Below, in pieces: positions 39,705 to 53,500 of a stretch of 64,000 bases of DNA. The translations under genes and the position numbers were made by a program. The stretch covers positions 91,701,624-91,765,623 of the forward strand of contig CM049308.1 of the NCBI GenBank assembly GCA_026874595.1, read 5' to 3'. Source of the DNA: Sipunculus nudus. Taxonomy: Eukaryota > Annelida > Sipuncula > Golfingiida > Sipunculidae. Position 1 is the stretch's first letter. Each line of letters starts with the position of its first letter. The notes under the pieces were generated by a model, which did no database searches, was not told the DNA's origin, and saw only the letters and a list, made by a program, of their open reading frames with translations.

Positions 39705-40270
39705 CAACACTGAGTGCTTCCCGTGCAGACCATCAGTGATGCTACATCCTCACACTAACACTGCCCATGCTGCCTCAAATCAACAAAGCACATGAGGCTT
39801 CAGAGCAGTTTTAGAGCAGTATTGCTTGGCAGTCTTGACCAAATACATGCTGCCTTTATTAATCCCCTGGCCAACACTGCCCCTCCAGAGGCATATCAAC
39901 ACTACCTGACAGCCTCAGGAGTATCTGAAAAGACTCATGCTTACACTGAACACTTCCCTTGCAGACCATCAATGTTGACACATTTTTATGGTATACCAAT
40001 GCTGCTTATTCAGCCTCCAACCAACACTGCACATGACTGAGGTTTAAGAGAAGCTTTGCCTGTGCAGTCTTGAACAAATATATGCTGCCTTTATAAATCC
40101 CCTGGCCAATAGTGTCCCAGTCCAGTCTCAAATCAACACTGCTGGCCAACACTGTTGGCAGTAAACTGCAGGCCAACACTGCCCAATCCAACCTCAAATC
40201 TACACTGCTGGCAGTGAACTGCAGGCCAACACTGCCCAATCCAGCCTCAAATCAACACTGCTGGCAGCAA
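39705..40270 (+). repeat. Diverged extension of the minisatellite with about 236-bp and 53-bp periods
   Basis: Phrases such as CCAACACTGCCC and CAGCCTCAAATCAACACTG continue to about 40270. A longer block is repeated once at 235-238 bases: TGCAGACCATCA at about 39724 and 39962, and ATGCTGCCTTTATTAATCCC (about 39847) with its partner near 40082. Within 40131-40265 a unit ending AATCAACACTGCTGGC recurs at 40131, 40197 and 40250. The same ACACTG/CAGCCTC vocabulary as the 50-bp array indicates a common origin with successive rounds of amplification. The small frames on both strands (for example 40112-40450) are repeat artefacts. Confidence 0.8.
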
Positions 40271-42649
40271 ACACCAGGGGGATACTGCATGCCCATCCTA
40301 CCATCCTGCCACAGATCATACAGCTTACTTAGCCTTACCAATGGCAATTTTAGTTGCCTATCAAACCTGGATTCAACACTGCTCTTGTGGTCTGATATTG
40401 ATAAAGCTTTCTTTCACACTCACAGACTTCGCCCAGTACTGTCCCATTAGGTTCCTCTTGTCATGTCCTTACTGTTTGTGTTGAAGATGGTAAAGTATCA
40501 TGCAAATGAATGTTTTCTTTATAATTTTACACAAGTTATGCTCATGGTTTAATTTCTATGCTTATAGTCTAAAGCAAGTGGGGGCATATTGTTGTAAAAG
40601 TATTCAAGTATGAGTCAAAGACATTGATAGTAAGTACTATTAGCACAAAGTATCATCCATAGTACAAAAGACTCCTCTGATTGGAGGCACATGAGGAATA
40701 AAATCAGGTACAGTGCTCTGCTGGTGTTATCCCACTTATCAAATGGCCTGTTTTCTCTCCAATGAGACCCGGCTGTTCATTCAACACATGGGAGCCCCCG
40801 TTTTTCTAGCTATACACATGCTGGTGATAATTTTTCACTCCGGCAGCATCAGAGCCCTGGAGAGCTGAACTATACTTGCATGCATGCATGGCCTCCTGAT
40901 AGAAACCTGTCCATATCCATCAGAGCTGCTTGGATCCCATGAAACGTGGGCCAACTTACTCAAGTTAGCAGATGGTCTTATTCCTAGAAAACCCCCAGGG
41001 GTATTTACTACTGATGTGGCCTCATAAAAAGCTTCATAGTGTCCTTGCATACTACCAGATTGTAAATGGGCCTCGCTTCATTTTTCATGGTCATCTTAAG
41101 GGTTACTGGCAGGAACCCTTTGTAGATGTCATTCTTTAGTCTCCCCCAAGCCCCCCTGAACTTGTGACTTCAATCAAAATGTCACAGAAAACAACTGGAC
41201 CAGTCACTACTTTTCAGAAGTTTGGCCTTTGAACAAACAGAATATACTGTTCTTTATGTAGAATTAAGCTACTGCTCGGTATAGACATTCAGCTGTTGCT
41301 CTGACTAGCTCATTCACTCTTCATTTTTAGGGATGGATTCATAAATTTGTAAAAAATTGAGGATGCATTCTTTCAGAGCTGTATTAAAAAGTGCCTCTTA
41401 AGATATAATTTTGTTCATTTATATTGTTATAAAATTAAGCCAGTTTAATCCAGCTCAAAGGTAAATATCATATAATCTTGATTCAAAAGCTTAAGAGTGG
41501 AAATTCTGAATCAGTGGTCTCCTTCATGGTTCCCCCTCCCCCCTCCAAATGTTGCTTTTAGACTCCTGTCTCTATCATGTTACTTTCAAGACCGCCTTCC
41601 CAGGACAACATAGTAATTGCCTAGTGGCCTATTTTTAGTTTGATCAAAGTTTGTTGTAGCAGCCTTGGTCTCGGTTTCTTCATCAGCCTTTAAAAAATAT
41701 ACACTTCTGGCAGTGTCATAAATAATTGTGGGAACTTCACCCAAGCTCATTTTCCAAGGGTCTCAACTGTCACCCCAGCAGTTTCAATTAACATTGTTGT
41801 CTGAACAGAAAGAGAACCTTCTTGAAGATCTTGAGTCACATTACATGTTTATGTAAGTTGATTATCTTATCACAGATATCTTAGCCCAGGTTATTGTTTG
41901 AGCAGGCTGCAAAGCAAGGCGGGAGTATCTGCTGCATGCAGTGTTCTGGCCACATGCACAGTGTTAAATAAGTTTTTCATTATTAAGGCCTTGCACTTTT
42001 CATGTTCCCATCAAATGCTACTGCACAGAGCATTTTACAAACTCCTAAGTCATGTTGTGAAAGGCCTGTCTGACTGAAAGTTTGTATCTTGCCAAATCTA
42101 ATGATCTTTTATTTTTGTGTTTTGAGTTCAGCTAGGGCTAAATATGTTTTTCCTCAGACCACACTGCTAAAGGCATCTGTCTTTGTTGAAATACCCCAAA
42201 GCTAATGTATAATGTTTGCATAATTAAACATACTATACAGATGTAAGATATTCAAACATGGCTTGTTTTGTTTTAATCTTTTTATCTTGTTGAACAGGTT
42301 TAAAAGTAGTCAGGTGAGACGTGTGACCATTGATGTGGGAGAGTGATACACCAGTATTTTAATCATAAGCTGACTTGGCAGAAACACTTGAGATCTAGTC
42401 TCCTTGAAGCTGCTTCAGATGTTGTGAGGTCTTATAAAATCATGACTTTGAAATAAATATAAATTTTACCATTAAATTTTGTAATTAGTTCAATGTGATT
42501 TATTTCAAATATCAAAGAAACTATATAATATTAAGCAAAAGTGCAGGCTAGGTGTGGCAGTCTTACCAGTTAATTAGAGAATTGTTTAACAAAGGCAACA
42601 ATAACATCTGCTCTGCTGAAAACATATATAACATGAGAAGTACAGCACT

Positions 42650-42672
42650 ATGGCTCAGTGGTAAAGCGATCT
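42650..42672 (+). mobile_element. Possible SINE head fragment (A box only)
   Basis: ATGGCTCAGTGGTAAAGCG matches the A-box region of a tRNA-type promoter closely. No B box follows at the expected distance, and the downstream sequence is unrelated to the two SINEs described. It is either a 5' remnant of a SINE or a chance match. Confidence 0.35.
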
Positions 42673-43390
42673 AATATCCTTTGAAAAAAGTATTGTGATA
42701 AATGTGTTTGTATCAGATTGACATTAGTAATGCCTTTCAGGATATTATGATAGTGGCACGTGCAAGTTTGATCATTATCAGTATCGGTGAAATGCTGAAG
42801 CCAGTACAAACAGGACCTGCTGCGGCTGTATACTCAATCAGATAACATACATTGTGGTGACTTGTGGCTTGCAGGATATGGTTTGTCCTTCATCAGAAAT
42901 GCCTGACATGTTGTATTTTATGGATAAGGATTTAACTTATCTCATATCAGTTGAATAATATGCTGCACAAAAGGAATTAATAACAATTGAATCTATTGTA
43001 ATTGGTAATTTTATGAACTGCATCAATATATTGCTGCTACTATTGGGCCTGTTTGATTTTGCTGTGTGTATTTTTGGAAGGGGCCATTGGAAACAAATAA
43101 TGATACAAGGTGTTTTTTTATTATTACAACTTGGCTACTAAAATGTTTATATGTTGAACTGTCATTGATACATAAGTCACTTATGCAGCCAACCTTGCCT
43201 GAAAATAATAATTTTAAATCACCAGACTCTTCAGACACCCATAATGGTTTAGATTAATTGCTTTACAAGCTGTTAAAAGCAAATGTTGTCAAGAAGTTTA
43301 ATCATAAGAAATGAAATAATATTTCTGCATACCATCTAAATACATATGTTCAAGATACATAGAAAGAAGCTGCTAAAGTACAATATGTGT

Positions 43391-43420
43391 TTTGTGTGTA
43401 TGTGTGTGTGTGGGGGGGGG
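43391..43420 (+). repeat. (GT)n tract followed by a G run
   Basis: TGTGTGTATGTGTGTGTG is followed by nine G residues (43412-43420). A short simple-sequence repeat that is likely to vary in length. Confidence 0.85.
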
Positions 43421-46400
43421 TTATTTTCTGTGGTCTAATCCATGAGGATTAACCCCCCTAAGAGGTGGATGGTGTGGAAAATTATACAAAGTCAATGTTT
43501 AAAAGAACAATTCAGAAGTACTTTTCTGACAGCTGAGTTTTGAAACAATAAAAATTGTTTAATTTGCATATACGGAAGGTGACACTGCTCTTAAACCCTT
43601 GAATAGTTTTTAGTAACCCTCAGGAGGGCACTGTGAAAGAGTCCGTTTAACAGCTTAAAATTTGGGGCACATAAAACCAGGATCTTAATGTGACAAACAA
43701 TCTTAAATCGATGAGGAGCTCTTACTTCAAGCATGAGCTGGGAATGTCAAAGGACATAAATTAGTTGACATCTCACAAACAAACAGCTATCTGTAAAAGG
43801 CTTGTTTGCTTCAACACCTATTATCTGACATCTTGGGTTATGAGCTTTTGTGCATACAATTATAAAGTTGTCTTACATTATAGTATATGGGGGAAATGTG
43901 CACAATACTTTCTGCTCTTACTCCTCTTGGAAACATATTGAAGGAATTTGCATGAAATCTATTTTATTTGTTATGGGAATGAACATAAAACTTTTTCATA
44001 TAATAAAGGAGAAAACAAAGGCAGTATGCATGATGTCTTTCATATCAAATAAGACGAGGAGCAAAAGCATGATTTCAACAATGTTTTCCAATGTACAAGG
44101 CTTCTCAACATCATCATCAGAAAGAGGATTAATTTAAGTATGCTTTACATAACATTTTTCAAGAAAACTGTAAAAATAACCCGTAATAATAATTAATAAT
44201 AGTGAAGAAAGAAAAAAATTACCAATCACATGAAGTGTACATGAATAAACAGAATTAGAGTGACAAGCTGCAACTTTTCCTGGCTTTGTATTCTCATCTA
44301 GGGTTAGGTAATGAAACCCTATCCCTGCCTGACACTCAGCAGGCTGTACAACATGTCATGTCCACTTTACTCTGTCCACATGCCTTCACTATTCTAGGTC
44401 TGCTTATCCTATTATATATTGCTCCATGTGCTGGTCAGCTGGGCCCAGAACTATAGCTGAGAGGGGCGTTATCCAGGATTAGCTGACAGGTATGTTAACC
44501 TGGCCCAGAAAACATGTTAGTAGGATTCTGGTTAGTGCAGCTTTATGGTGAAGCTGCCCCTGTCTACCACCTGGGTGGGGACTGTGTTTTTGTATGTGGT
44601 GAAGCGATGCAAGCCAAACAAGAACCTACCTGGAATAGCAATGTGAGCAGCTAAGAGGGCAGGCCAGAATGGCTCGCTGACGACACTGGCCAGCGATCAC
44701 TCACTCTTGTGTACTGGCTGAAACATCAGCTGTACCAGCAGGAAGTTCTGCTGTTGCCTTCTTTTTGCGGAAGTTGACCCTCATAGACAGGAGACAGGCA
44801 CTTCTGTTTTGATATCCCAGCCCTCATCACCATCTCATCAACGTTTTATGTATCCTGCTTTTTTCCCCAGCTGATACATGTATCCAACTTACACTTCCAA
44901 GAAGACAAATGGCAAAGGTTACTAATGTCACCTTACTGTCTAATTATTCCTGTAAAACACCTTTCATATTGCAGAAAAAAGCACTAAATTGGAAAATTAA
45001 AAACACCAGATGCTCATGATCCATCATTGATTTGATAACATACACAATGGTTTGATTGTTTCACATTTGCCCTATTTCAGTTTTCTTTTGTAGCCCTTTT
45101 GAGGGAATCCTGTTTCATTGAAAATGACAACTAACATCAGTTTCTCATTGTGGTCCAGGGTCGCATTTTGCCATTCTTACTATGTCATCAGTATGCAATA
45201 AGACAGATTTTTAAGTGAGTATAATTTTTTCCTTAATGAGGTACAGATCTTCCAACAAGTTCCAAATATTGAAAATGAAGCATCCCAGGGAATACAAAGA
45301 CATGTAAAGATAAGGCAGCGCGGGAACAGAAGCTGAATGAAATAACACCCTGCTTTATTAATCCTGATTGACAAGGGTTGATGCTGCCCCGGCTCGTGGC
45401 TAGTGAGCTCTGATTGGCTGGGACTGGGCATGCTGCAGCAGGCCCAAAATTGACCTGAGTTGACATACAGGCAGTTCCTGTGACAGACTCTATCTAGGCT
45501 GCCAGATTAGGTGATTGCTATCCTTTGTCTTGTCCAGACCTGTGACAACAACAGAATACCCTGATAGAACTGCTTATCACAGCCATGTCCCTGCCAAACA
45601 AGCACTGTAAACATGTCAGTGTGTTCTTTTCCCAGGAGCATCCCCACCATGTCCTGACATGACTTGTGCTATATGGTGCATGAACCTGTGATGGGGACTT
45701 GTACAGCTCACAAAGACAACAGTAATCAGCACTTGATGACATTTTTCTGAACACTTCTCTTTCAGCTTTCTGTGTTTCTCTTTACATGTATGATCTAGAT
45801 AATTCTGACTGCTTTGGGCAACACCCATCACTTAGGAAGCTGGCACATTGTGTTAGAATCCAGAGGATAATGTGCAATGGTACACTTTTTACTTTGGAAG
45901 GCAAAAACAACAAATTGGCTACACTGCATTTTAGAAAAAGTACATCTCTTTCTACTTGCCAAGCAAAATTAATAAGTTCTTTATGCTTAATGTAATTTTT
46001 TTTTTATATTATATATCCAGAGATATACAATACCTGTACCTTGCATATTATTGCAGCAACGCCCATTCTTCATGTTTGGTCGTGTATGCTAGATGATATT
46101 GTAGTTACAGGGTTATTTACAGGCATAAATAGTCTTCCAGCCCTATCACCATTTACATGAGATAGGATCACCAACACCTAGTTCTGGTGTGAACCCTGTG
46201 CTAGCTACAGACAGGTACCAGCCATATCCTAGATGCTATACAGAGGTGATATGAGCATGAGGAAGGCAGACTGACAAATTTGTTATCCAAAGATTATATA
46301 CAAAGTGTGAATGTGAAGGCGTTCCCTGTGGCACCTAGAGTGTTTCTAGTTTTGTCAACATCTACAGAGATTCAGCAGTATTTCTTTATTAATTTTAAGA

Positions 46401-47952
46401 GAGATTTTTCCAAATTTATTAGCTTAATCAAAGTTCTTACTTGAAGGAAAAGATTGCTATTAAAATAGAAAAAGTGTGGAAAATGAGGATAAAAATATTT
46501 CAAAAGGTATACATATTGCTACAATGTCAGGAAAGAAGAGTATTACCAGTTCATTTTAAAATTTTATTATTAATGCTTTTATGTATTCATGTAGTTATAG
46601 CATCATATTTTTTTCCCAAAATTGTAGTCCTTCCATTTACTTTTTTAAGACTTTTTACCAATTATGGTACACTAATTTGGAAATGGCAAGTTAAAAAATA
46701 TTTGTTGAAAGTAATAATTTTCAGTTGTAACCAGGTATATACATCCATACAACAGACTTGTTTGTTTGTTTTCATCATCATCTCACAAGTCTCTACATAT
46801 CTGCTGCCAAAGACTGGGGTGACATCAAGCACCCTGGCATCTGTACCAAGAAGCAACAAAAATGCTATTATTATCTTTACACTGTGGCCATGGAGTTTCA
46901 CGTAAATCTGCTTTGACCATGATCTGATTAGCAGATCCAGCAGAGAAGATCAGGAGGAGCTGTACAGAGATAAGGACAGATGGTTTATAAAAAGTCCATC
47001 TGATTGGTCACAAGTTGCCTACACATGCAGGACTGGTTGTAGCAGACACATGGTCCATATGGGCATGATTCTGACAGTTCACAGCTATGTGACCTAATTA
47101 AATGCAAGGGTTTCATTTGCCCATGTGTTTTATCCTATTCTTAGTGTTTGGAAAAGAACACAATCCCTTTGTCACATGTAAGGGCCGGTCTACAGAACCA
47201 CATGTGGTATAGCCCTGGCAAAAGGTATGATGGGGGTGCAGGGTCAGGTAGTGCAGAATTACTGACAAGTCACATGGGCTAAGTTCAAGGAGCAAGTGAA
47301 CCGATGATTCCTGCTATTTTGCAAACTCAGCATTATGGTTAAAACTGTTTTTTTTTTTAATTTTGTGTTCCTTCATTTAACTTTGCCACTTCAAATGTAT
47401 CCAGTGTCATGTTAGTTTTAAAATCAATAAAATATTGTCTGGCAGTCATCTAAATCATATTTGATATATTTTTTCTGGGCATAACAACTCTACTGGGAAC
47501 AAACTAACATGCACAAGACTAACATACATTTCAGTGTTATTTTGGCCAAATAAATATTTAACTTTTCTAACATAGCCATGCCATGTGTATGTGTGTGTGT
47601 ATGCCTGTATAATATGCACTTGTCATTCCCCATGACTTATGACAATAACATAATAAATGGTGACAGTTTGACAGTGACAAAACTACTAATATTTTGTTTC
47701 TGTATATACAAGTGTAATGATTATGTTTGTATTGTGTATACTACCTGAATTGCTGAGACAAGTATTTTAACATTCTTGTTATTATCACATGATTTACTAT
47801 TGTTCTAAATTTTTGTGATGCCTGTGAATCTACATGGCATTCCTAAGGTCAGGTCTGAATTGACATGTTAATTATCTAAATGCAACAGGATAGACAGGCT
47901 CCTCACTTCCATTTGATCTCTTTGACTGTAGAAGCCAACTAACCAGCCTGAG

Positions 47953-48270
47953 TGCTGGTGAAAGAACCTTTTTTGACAACACTCAGATTCTGCTTGATAT
48001 ATTTTCTCCATTGTCTATACCACAAATGTATTTTTAATACATATGTAATTAAGCACAAATTAAGGTAGCCACATGATCAGTCTTGTGTTCAGCTATAAAG
48101 AGTCAAAAATCTGTGCTGGTGATAGAACCTTTTTTGAAATCACTAAAATGTGGTTTGATATATTTTCTCCATTGTCTATACCACAAATGTATTTTTAATA
48201 CATCTGTAATTAAGCACAGATTAAGAGTGGCACATATGAGTCTTGTGTTAAGCTATAACAAGTCAGTGCC
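47953..48270 (+). repeat. 161-bp tandem duplication
   Basis: A unit beginning TGCTGGTGAAAGAACC at 47953 is repeated from 48114 (TGCTGGTGATAGAACC). Both units contain TTGATATATTTTCTCCATTG, CTATACCACAAATGTATTTT and AATTAAGCACA, and end with TCTTGTGTTMAGCTATAA. The central 60 bases are nearly identical, while the edges have drifted. There are two copies only and no inverted ends, so this reads as a simple local duplication. Confidence 0.92.
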
Positions 48271-51200
48271 GAAGCGTGCAGGAAACCACAACTGGACATA
48301 GCTGTCTTGTTTGTTCATGAAAGGCGTCTGTGTTAGTCTAGGCTCATGTGAGCAGCATATGGGGTGATAGAGGAGGAGAACAATGGGCACAAAACAATCA
48401 TTTAGACTTATCTGCTATCTGTTCCCAATCTACTAACTGGTTCCTGAATGACCTTTAACAGTTTAACCTTTGGGTAACTGGTATTGTTCTGAGGGAAAAG
48501 TGCAATGAAATATATAAGATCCTGTCAGTAGAATCACTTCAGTGTTAGGCTCAATATAGATTCCTTGGGAGGCATCTTCTGCTGTTTGCCATGTGGGAGT
48601 TGATAATTCTAACAGTGTGTATAAATTGGTTTCTTTGTAACTTGTAGCATCCTTGATTAATCCATTATGTGTAATGTTATCTTTCTCTGAATGTTTTCTT
48701 TGGGTAAATCAGCATCAATCATTACAAGTCTTGCCTTACATATGGACATCACTCTGTCTCCATTACTGTCTTTTTAGCAGCCTCCACTGCTGTCCTACCA
48801 TTCCAGCCCTGATATATACACTTCATCCAAATGTGAGCCTATCACAGACTAAACTTCATTGTGACCTGAACATAAACACACTGCTTGTTTTCACAAGAGC
48901 CATGTGAGACAGCCAGTTCATAGTTATAAATTTTGGGTGGTCTCATAGAGGAAGTCAAGTTTCCTGGATCTACGGAACTGATTACCATCAAGCATTTGAT
49001 AAGGTAGCAAATTAGATCTGCTGCTACTGTAGCTTTGTCATGAGCCGCATGCATGCATGTTTACAGGTTATGATCTGCCTTGTGAAGGTCTTTTTTAGGT
49101 CATTCACTTGTGTTACTAGTCTCCTTATGGGACAGGCGGTGAGGAATATTCCTTAAATATTAGTTCTCTTAAGGAAAGGTTTGTCATGGGAACATCAGGT
49201 AAATGGTATTGGCAAAAAAAAAATACAACCAGAGAACACCAGAAAGAATATTTAAATTAGAGATGTAAGAATTTCATTTTTGAAAAAGGTTAAAACATTT
49301 ATTCACAGAAAATATTGCAAAAATCATGAAGAGTGGTTTTGTTAATTGTTTTTATAGATGTTTGAACTTAATTTCAAAGTCAGAATAAAATTGCACAAAC
49401 ATACACTTTGATGAAATTGATTTAACCTGATGTCAGTCTTTAGAATATTCTGATGAGGCTTACATAGAAGAACGTGCTTTATGTCCTTTAAGGTTTTGAT
49501 CTTTTTTTTTCAATATCAGTAGAAGTCCCAAAGAATTTGATGTTCTAAAAGCATTTGATCTCTTTCCAACAAAACTGACCCCAGTGTAAATATATAGTTA
49601 GTCATTCCACTTGAACATGCCACACATCTTTAATCTAGTAAGCAGTAATGCTGACAGTTCTCAGTAATCCCTGCATGTGATAATGAACCCACATGAGGCA
49701 GTTGATGGTAAACCCATCCAACCTACAACTGACACGGAGTAGTATGATAATGGTTTAAGCACAGATCAGGGCTTTACCAGGTGTGTAATTGAGCCATGTA
49801 CCATACTCATGCATGTGCCATGGCAATTAGAGATGGTATATTAAGAAGAAAAGATATACATTCTGAAACCAGCTGATAGTCAAGGAAAATACTGGTCCTA
49901 TATTTCATTTATTTTTACTACAAATATTTATATTTAGATATATATTTATATACATTGAAATTTTAAAATGCATCTACACTTAAACGTCATATTGACAATA
50001 AGACATAGTACTAATTATACATTTTTACCATGGAAATGAACACATTAAAAAGGCACTGTCTTTGGGAATCAAATAAAGTCATATTTTGTGAAAAAAAAGA
50101 AAATCTAGCTTTATGTGTTTTTTTTACAACTTTGACTTTGCAATAATTGTGAAGATAATTTCAGGAATTGTTTTTGTCCAGCTGGTTCTTATTTTCTTAT
50201 GGGTGGTGAGGAAGTCAGAAAAATACTTGATAGGAATGATTGTGAAAGTGTGAACTCCACATAAACAACAGATGTTACTAATAAACTATCCAGGATCCCA
50301 GGGGTGTAACCAGGAAAAGGGTAACACTGGCCACCCCAGGGTACTCATGGGTCAGTATTGACCTCATGCTGGTCAGGACTGTGCCCTGCTTGGCAAGCAA
50401 TCTTTTTGTCAGCAGGGGATAACTAATCCACTTTGTACAAGACACCCATTACAAATGGCCAGTATACCCACACCCTATGGCAGACCAGGTTCACTAAATC
50501 AGTCAAACGGACCTGATGTGCTGGGTCAGTCAGTCATGCTGCCAGCCTAATGCAGCCTTCTTTGCTGTGGTAATATATAAGTTTCCAGGACCTTCCCTGT
50601 TAATCAGAACACTGCTATCTCCACTCCAGCATGCATGAGCAAAGACTGACACAGCACCAGGTTACAGTTCTCTGCAATGAATACACAGTAAAACACTTTC
50701 TCTTAATTTCCAAAGGCATGCACTTACCATACCAGTGTACCATCATGTCAGCACATTTCTCAAAAACACTGAAAATGAACACACAGTTGGGATGGACAAA
50801 CAGTGACACTTTTCGTTGACAGTTATCACATGACATGCTTTGAGTTGGAGTTTTCAGTATATTGTGCTGGCTCTGATATATCTGTATAATTTGTAAATCA
50901 CTCGAGCCTTTCCCAGAAAGCAAGGCCAGTATATATGCACATCTAGATAAAGCACACATGCCATTTATCACGGTAGAATTCCACCAAATGATAAATAAGG
51001 ACCAAGAATGCTTAATTAGTGTAGAAAACTTTCAAGATAAAGTTAATGAACACCTTTTAGCTTTTAGTAGAATACCTGCACAGGCCAATGTGGTTTTCCA
51101 CGTAATCACGGTCCGACATTAGAGAAAGGTAAACATTTGACCACCATAGAAAGCCACCGTAACAGAATGTACTCTTTGCCACTACAATTATAACAGAAGA

Positions 51201-52789
51201 ATAATTACCAGTTTCACATACAAATTTATGCAGAGTCACTTGCGAGTGGTGGTGTACCATCAAACAGATAATTAACTAGGTTATATTAATTTGTAGAATA
51301 CTTGTACCTCATGAAAGCAGGTATTATAACAAGGATCAGGAGAAAAAAATGGGTATTATAAATCAGCCTCTAAATTTGGAATGACTTGAATGTTTACTGC
51401 ACCTGTGTGATTGTAAACGATATCCTTGATATGCCTGTCATACATGTTAAAAGCCTGTGTAAAATACAAGAAATTCCCTCCCACCAGACGGTTGGACACC
51501 CATGGCACCCATAAATCACACAAACTGTCGACTACTGTAGCAGCTCTGTCTATGAATTGTTGCTTGTGGAAGATTGCTAAATTACTCAGATTTGTCTGAT
51601 AAATCATTAATCTTGGATGACCTTACAGTCTGTGGTTATGAATTTTACATTTAACATTTCTTTACCACATTTTGTAGATGGCTATGCTGCTAAACACATT
51701 TGTTAAACAAGACCATTAACAGGATACTAAACAGCTACACCCCATCAGAGCATGATATATATAACCAGGCTTTTCATAATTCAAAAAGATGTGTTTCTGA
51801 AATGACTGTCACTGTGGTTAGAAAGCATTCTGTTCTGCTAACCAGCATGACTGATCTATTTAGTTTTACTCTTTTCTACTGTAGCATTGATAATCAAGTC
51901 ATAATCAAGTAATCATTAGTTTTGGAGCTTATCTGAAATTTTGGAACTCATCTGAGAACTAATCTTTTCATTGCAGTACCCTCTTGACAATATCTTGTTC
52001 TTTTGCTGTACATGATTGAGTCACTTAATTATCAAGGCCATACCATTGACTCTTCAACCATACAAAGCTTTATAAAACTAGATGGTTTAGTTTATAACGA
52101 CTTGTGTTTGCAAAATGCTTCTGAGAAGCCTGTTCAGTATATGTCTTCTTTTGCTATATATGCAAACAACTTGTCTTACTTGAATTGATTGATAGCATAA
52201 CCTGTATCGATGGTGACAATATAGCACCTGGACTACATGCTGCATTATGCCTTTTGAAGTGTGTCATAAATGTCTTTCTTTCATATTTATGATCATTTTG
52301 GCCCAAAGACCCATCAAGGCATATCTGACTGAATTTGTCAGTTTCAATCAGTAAATAATCTTGTGTTGAAAATACCTAATTTTCCATAAATATATAACAT
52401 TATTTAATAAGCAAACAAATATACTTTGAGAAGCAAAAATTAGTGTACCTATTAAGTAATCTCCATTCTTAATTTGAAAGTGTATGGAAATGGTAAAATA
52501 TCTCTGTCATATAAGTATATCTTGAAAGATATCTGGTTATTTTCTTTAGCTGCTTGGTTACTTTAGCCATTTCCGTATGGCCAGAGGGAGTTTACCAAAT
52601 AACCTGTACCAAAAGAGAAACAAAAAACAGTGTATGGCTTATGCAGATAAAGGTGTGTGACACTTAGAGTAGATGCCTTATCTACAGGAATACCAGTACT
52701 GGGAAGAAAGAGAACCAGAAGGAGATTGCAAAAAACTGGAAGTTTTCAGACAAAGATACCACAAATGTGGCTGGATATAGTGCTTGGAA
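48271..52789. other. Non-coding stretch, no gene seen
   Basis: The longest frame is 118 codons (50615-50971, minus). It overlaps a 62-codon plus-strand frame and has no domain. AT-rich throughout, with A runs near 49208 and 50090. No element ends recognised. Confidence 0.45.
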
Positions 52790-53500
52790 TGATATGTTCT
52801 GATGCTGGCACGTGGCTGCAGGCTACAGCAGCCTAGCTGTCACCCACCATCAGATAGCCATGTGACCTGACCCGCCAAATAGTTTTCCATTCATGGCGAT
52901 ATGTTCTGTCAGGCAGAAAGTGAGGGAGTGTCTTTTTTTTAGCCCTTTTTTTGTGAGTGCTGCTAACTGCTTGAGGGCAAGCACTTTTGCAAGGACAGCC
53001 AGGATAGTGTGCATGTTTGGATGTGCACCAGCACCACACATGGCACCCTTTGAAAACTGATACATGACAGGCTTTGTGCAGGCTGGGATTTTTTTATTAT
53101 CTTTGCCCGCTTGGGCGGGAAGATAAAACACACCCTCCCTTTGAAGTAAAAAAGGCGGCTTGCGGCACGCTTGTACTGAGGGCATGACACCCGAAGACAA
53201 AGAAGCCGCTACATTATGTGTGACAGACATCACAACCTGAGGCACGCGTCATGCACATGCTTGTCCTATCCTGAAGCTTCATTGACAGCATATGTCTGGA
53301 CATATGTCCTGCCAGGAACGCCAGGAAATAGAGTGTTTCTAGATAGTGCTTCACTCTCAGCATGAGGACGCTTCTGGGTCAACGTTCATCCTGGCCAGAT
53401 GCGGTGCACGAGGCTTGGCGACTCTCTGGCTGCACCTCTGTTTCTTTGTTAACAACCTTTGAAGCAGCCCCGCCCGTCCTTTAATGGCTGCCTCCACATA
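52790..53500. other. GC-richer island, candidate conserved non-coding element or exon remnant
   Basis: This is one of the most GC-rich blocks in the window. Minus-strand frames of 131 codons (52850-53245), 75 codons (52963-53190) and 68 codons (52833-53039) overlap in different phases, as expected from low stop density alone. None has a recognisable domain. CCCGCTTGGGCGGG (53106-53119) is a short inverted repeat with a four-base loop, directly followed by AGATAA, a GATA-type site. A regulatory element, a decayed exon or a piece of an unrecognised mobile element are all possible. Confidence 0.22.

Larger units (their letters stand above)
40271..47952. other. Long non-coding stretch, no gene seen
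   Basis: The longest frame in the window, 154 codons at 46441-46905, lies here but opens on a TTG codon. It is extremely hydrophobic because of T-rich sequence and has no signal or domain I recognise. A slightly GC-richer patch at about 45350-45480 has overlapping frames on the minus strand only. Local small repeats are listed separately. Confidence 0.45.

Noticed and set aside
46441-46905. Longest open frame (154 codons), apparently a multi-membrane-segment protein
   Set aside because: It opens on TTG; the hydrophobicity follows from T-rich sequence. There is no recognisable domain, and a minus-strand frame overlaps it. Nothing supports translation.
52850-53245. 131-codon minus-strand frame, possible transposase fragment
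   Set aside because: No catalytic motif (DDE, HUH, reverse transcriptase) can be seen, and three overlapping frames on the same strand are all open, as expected from composition.
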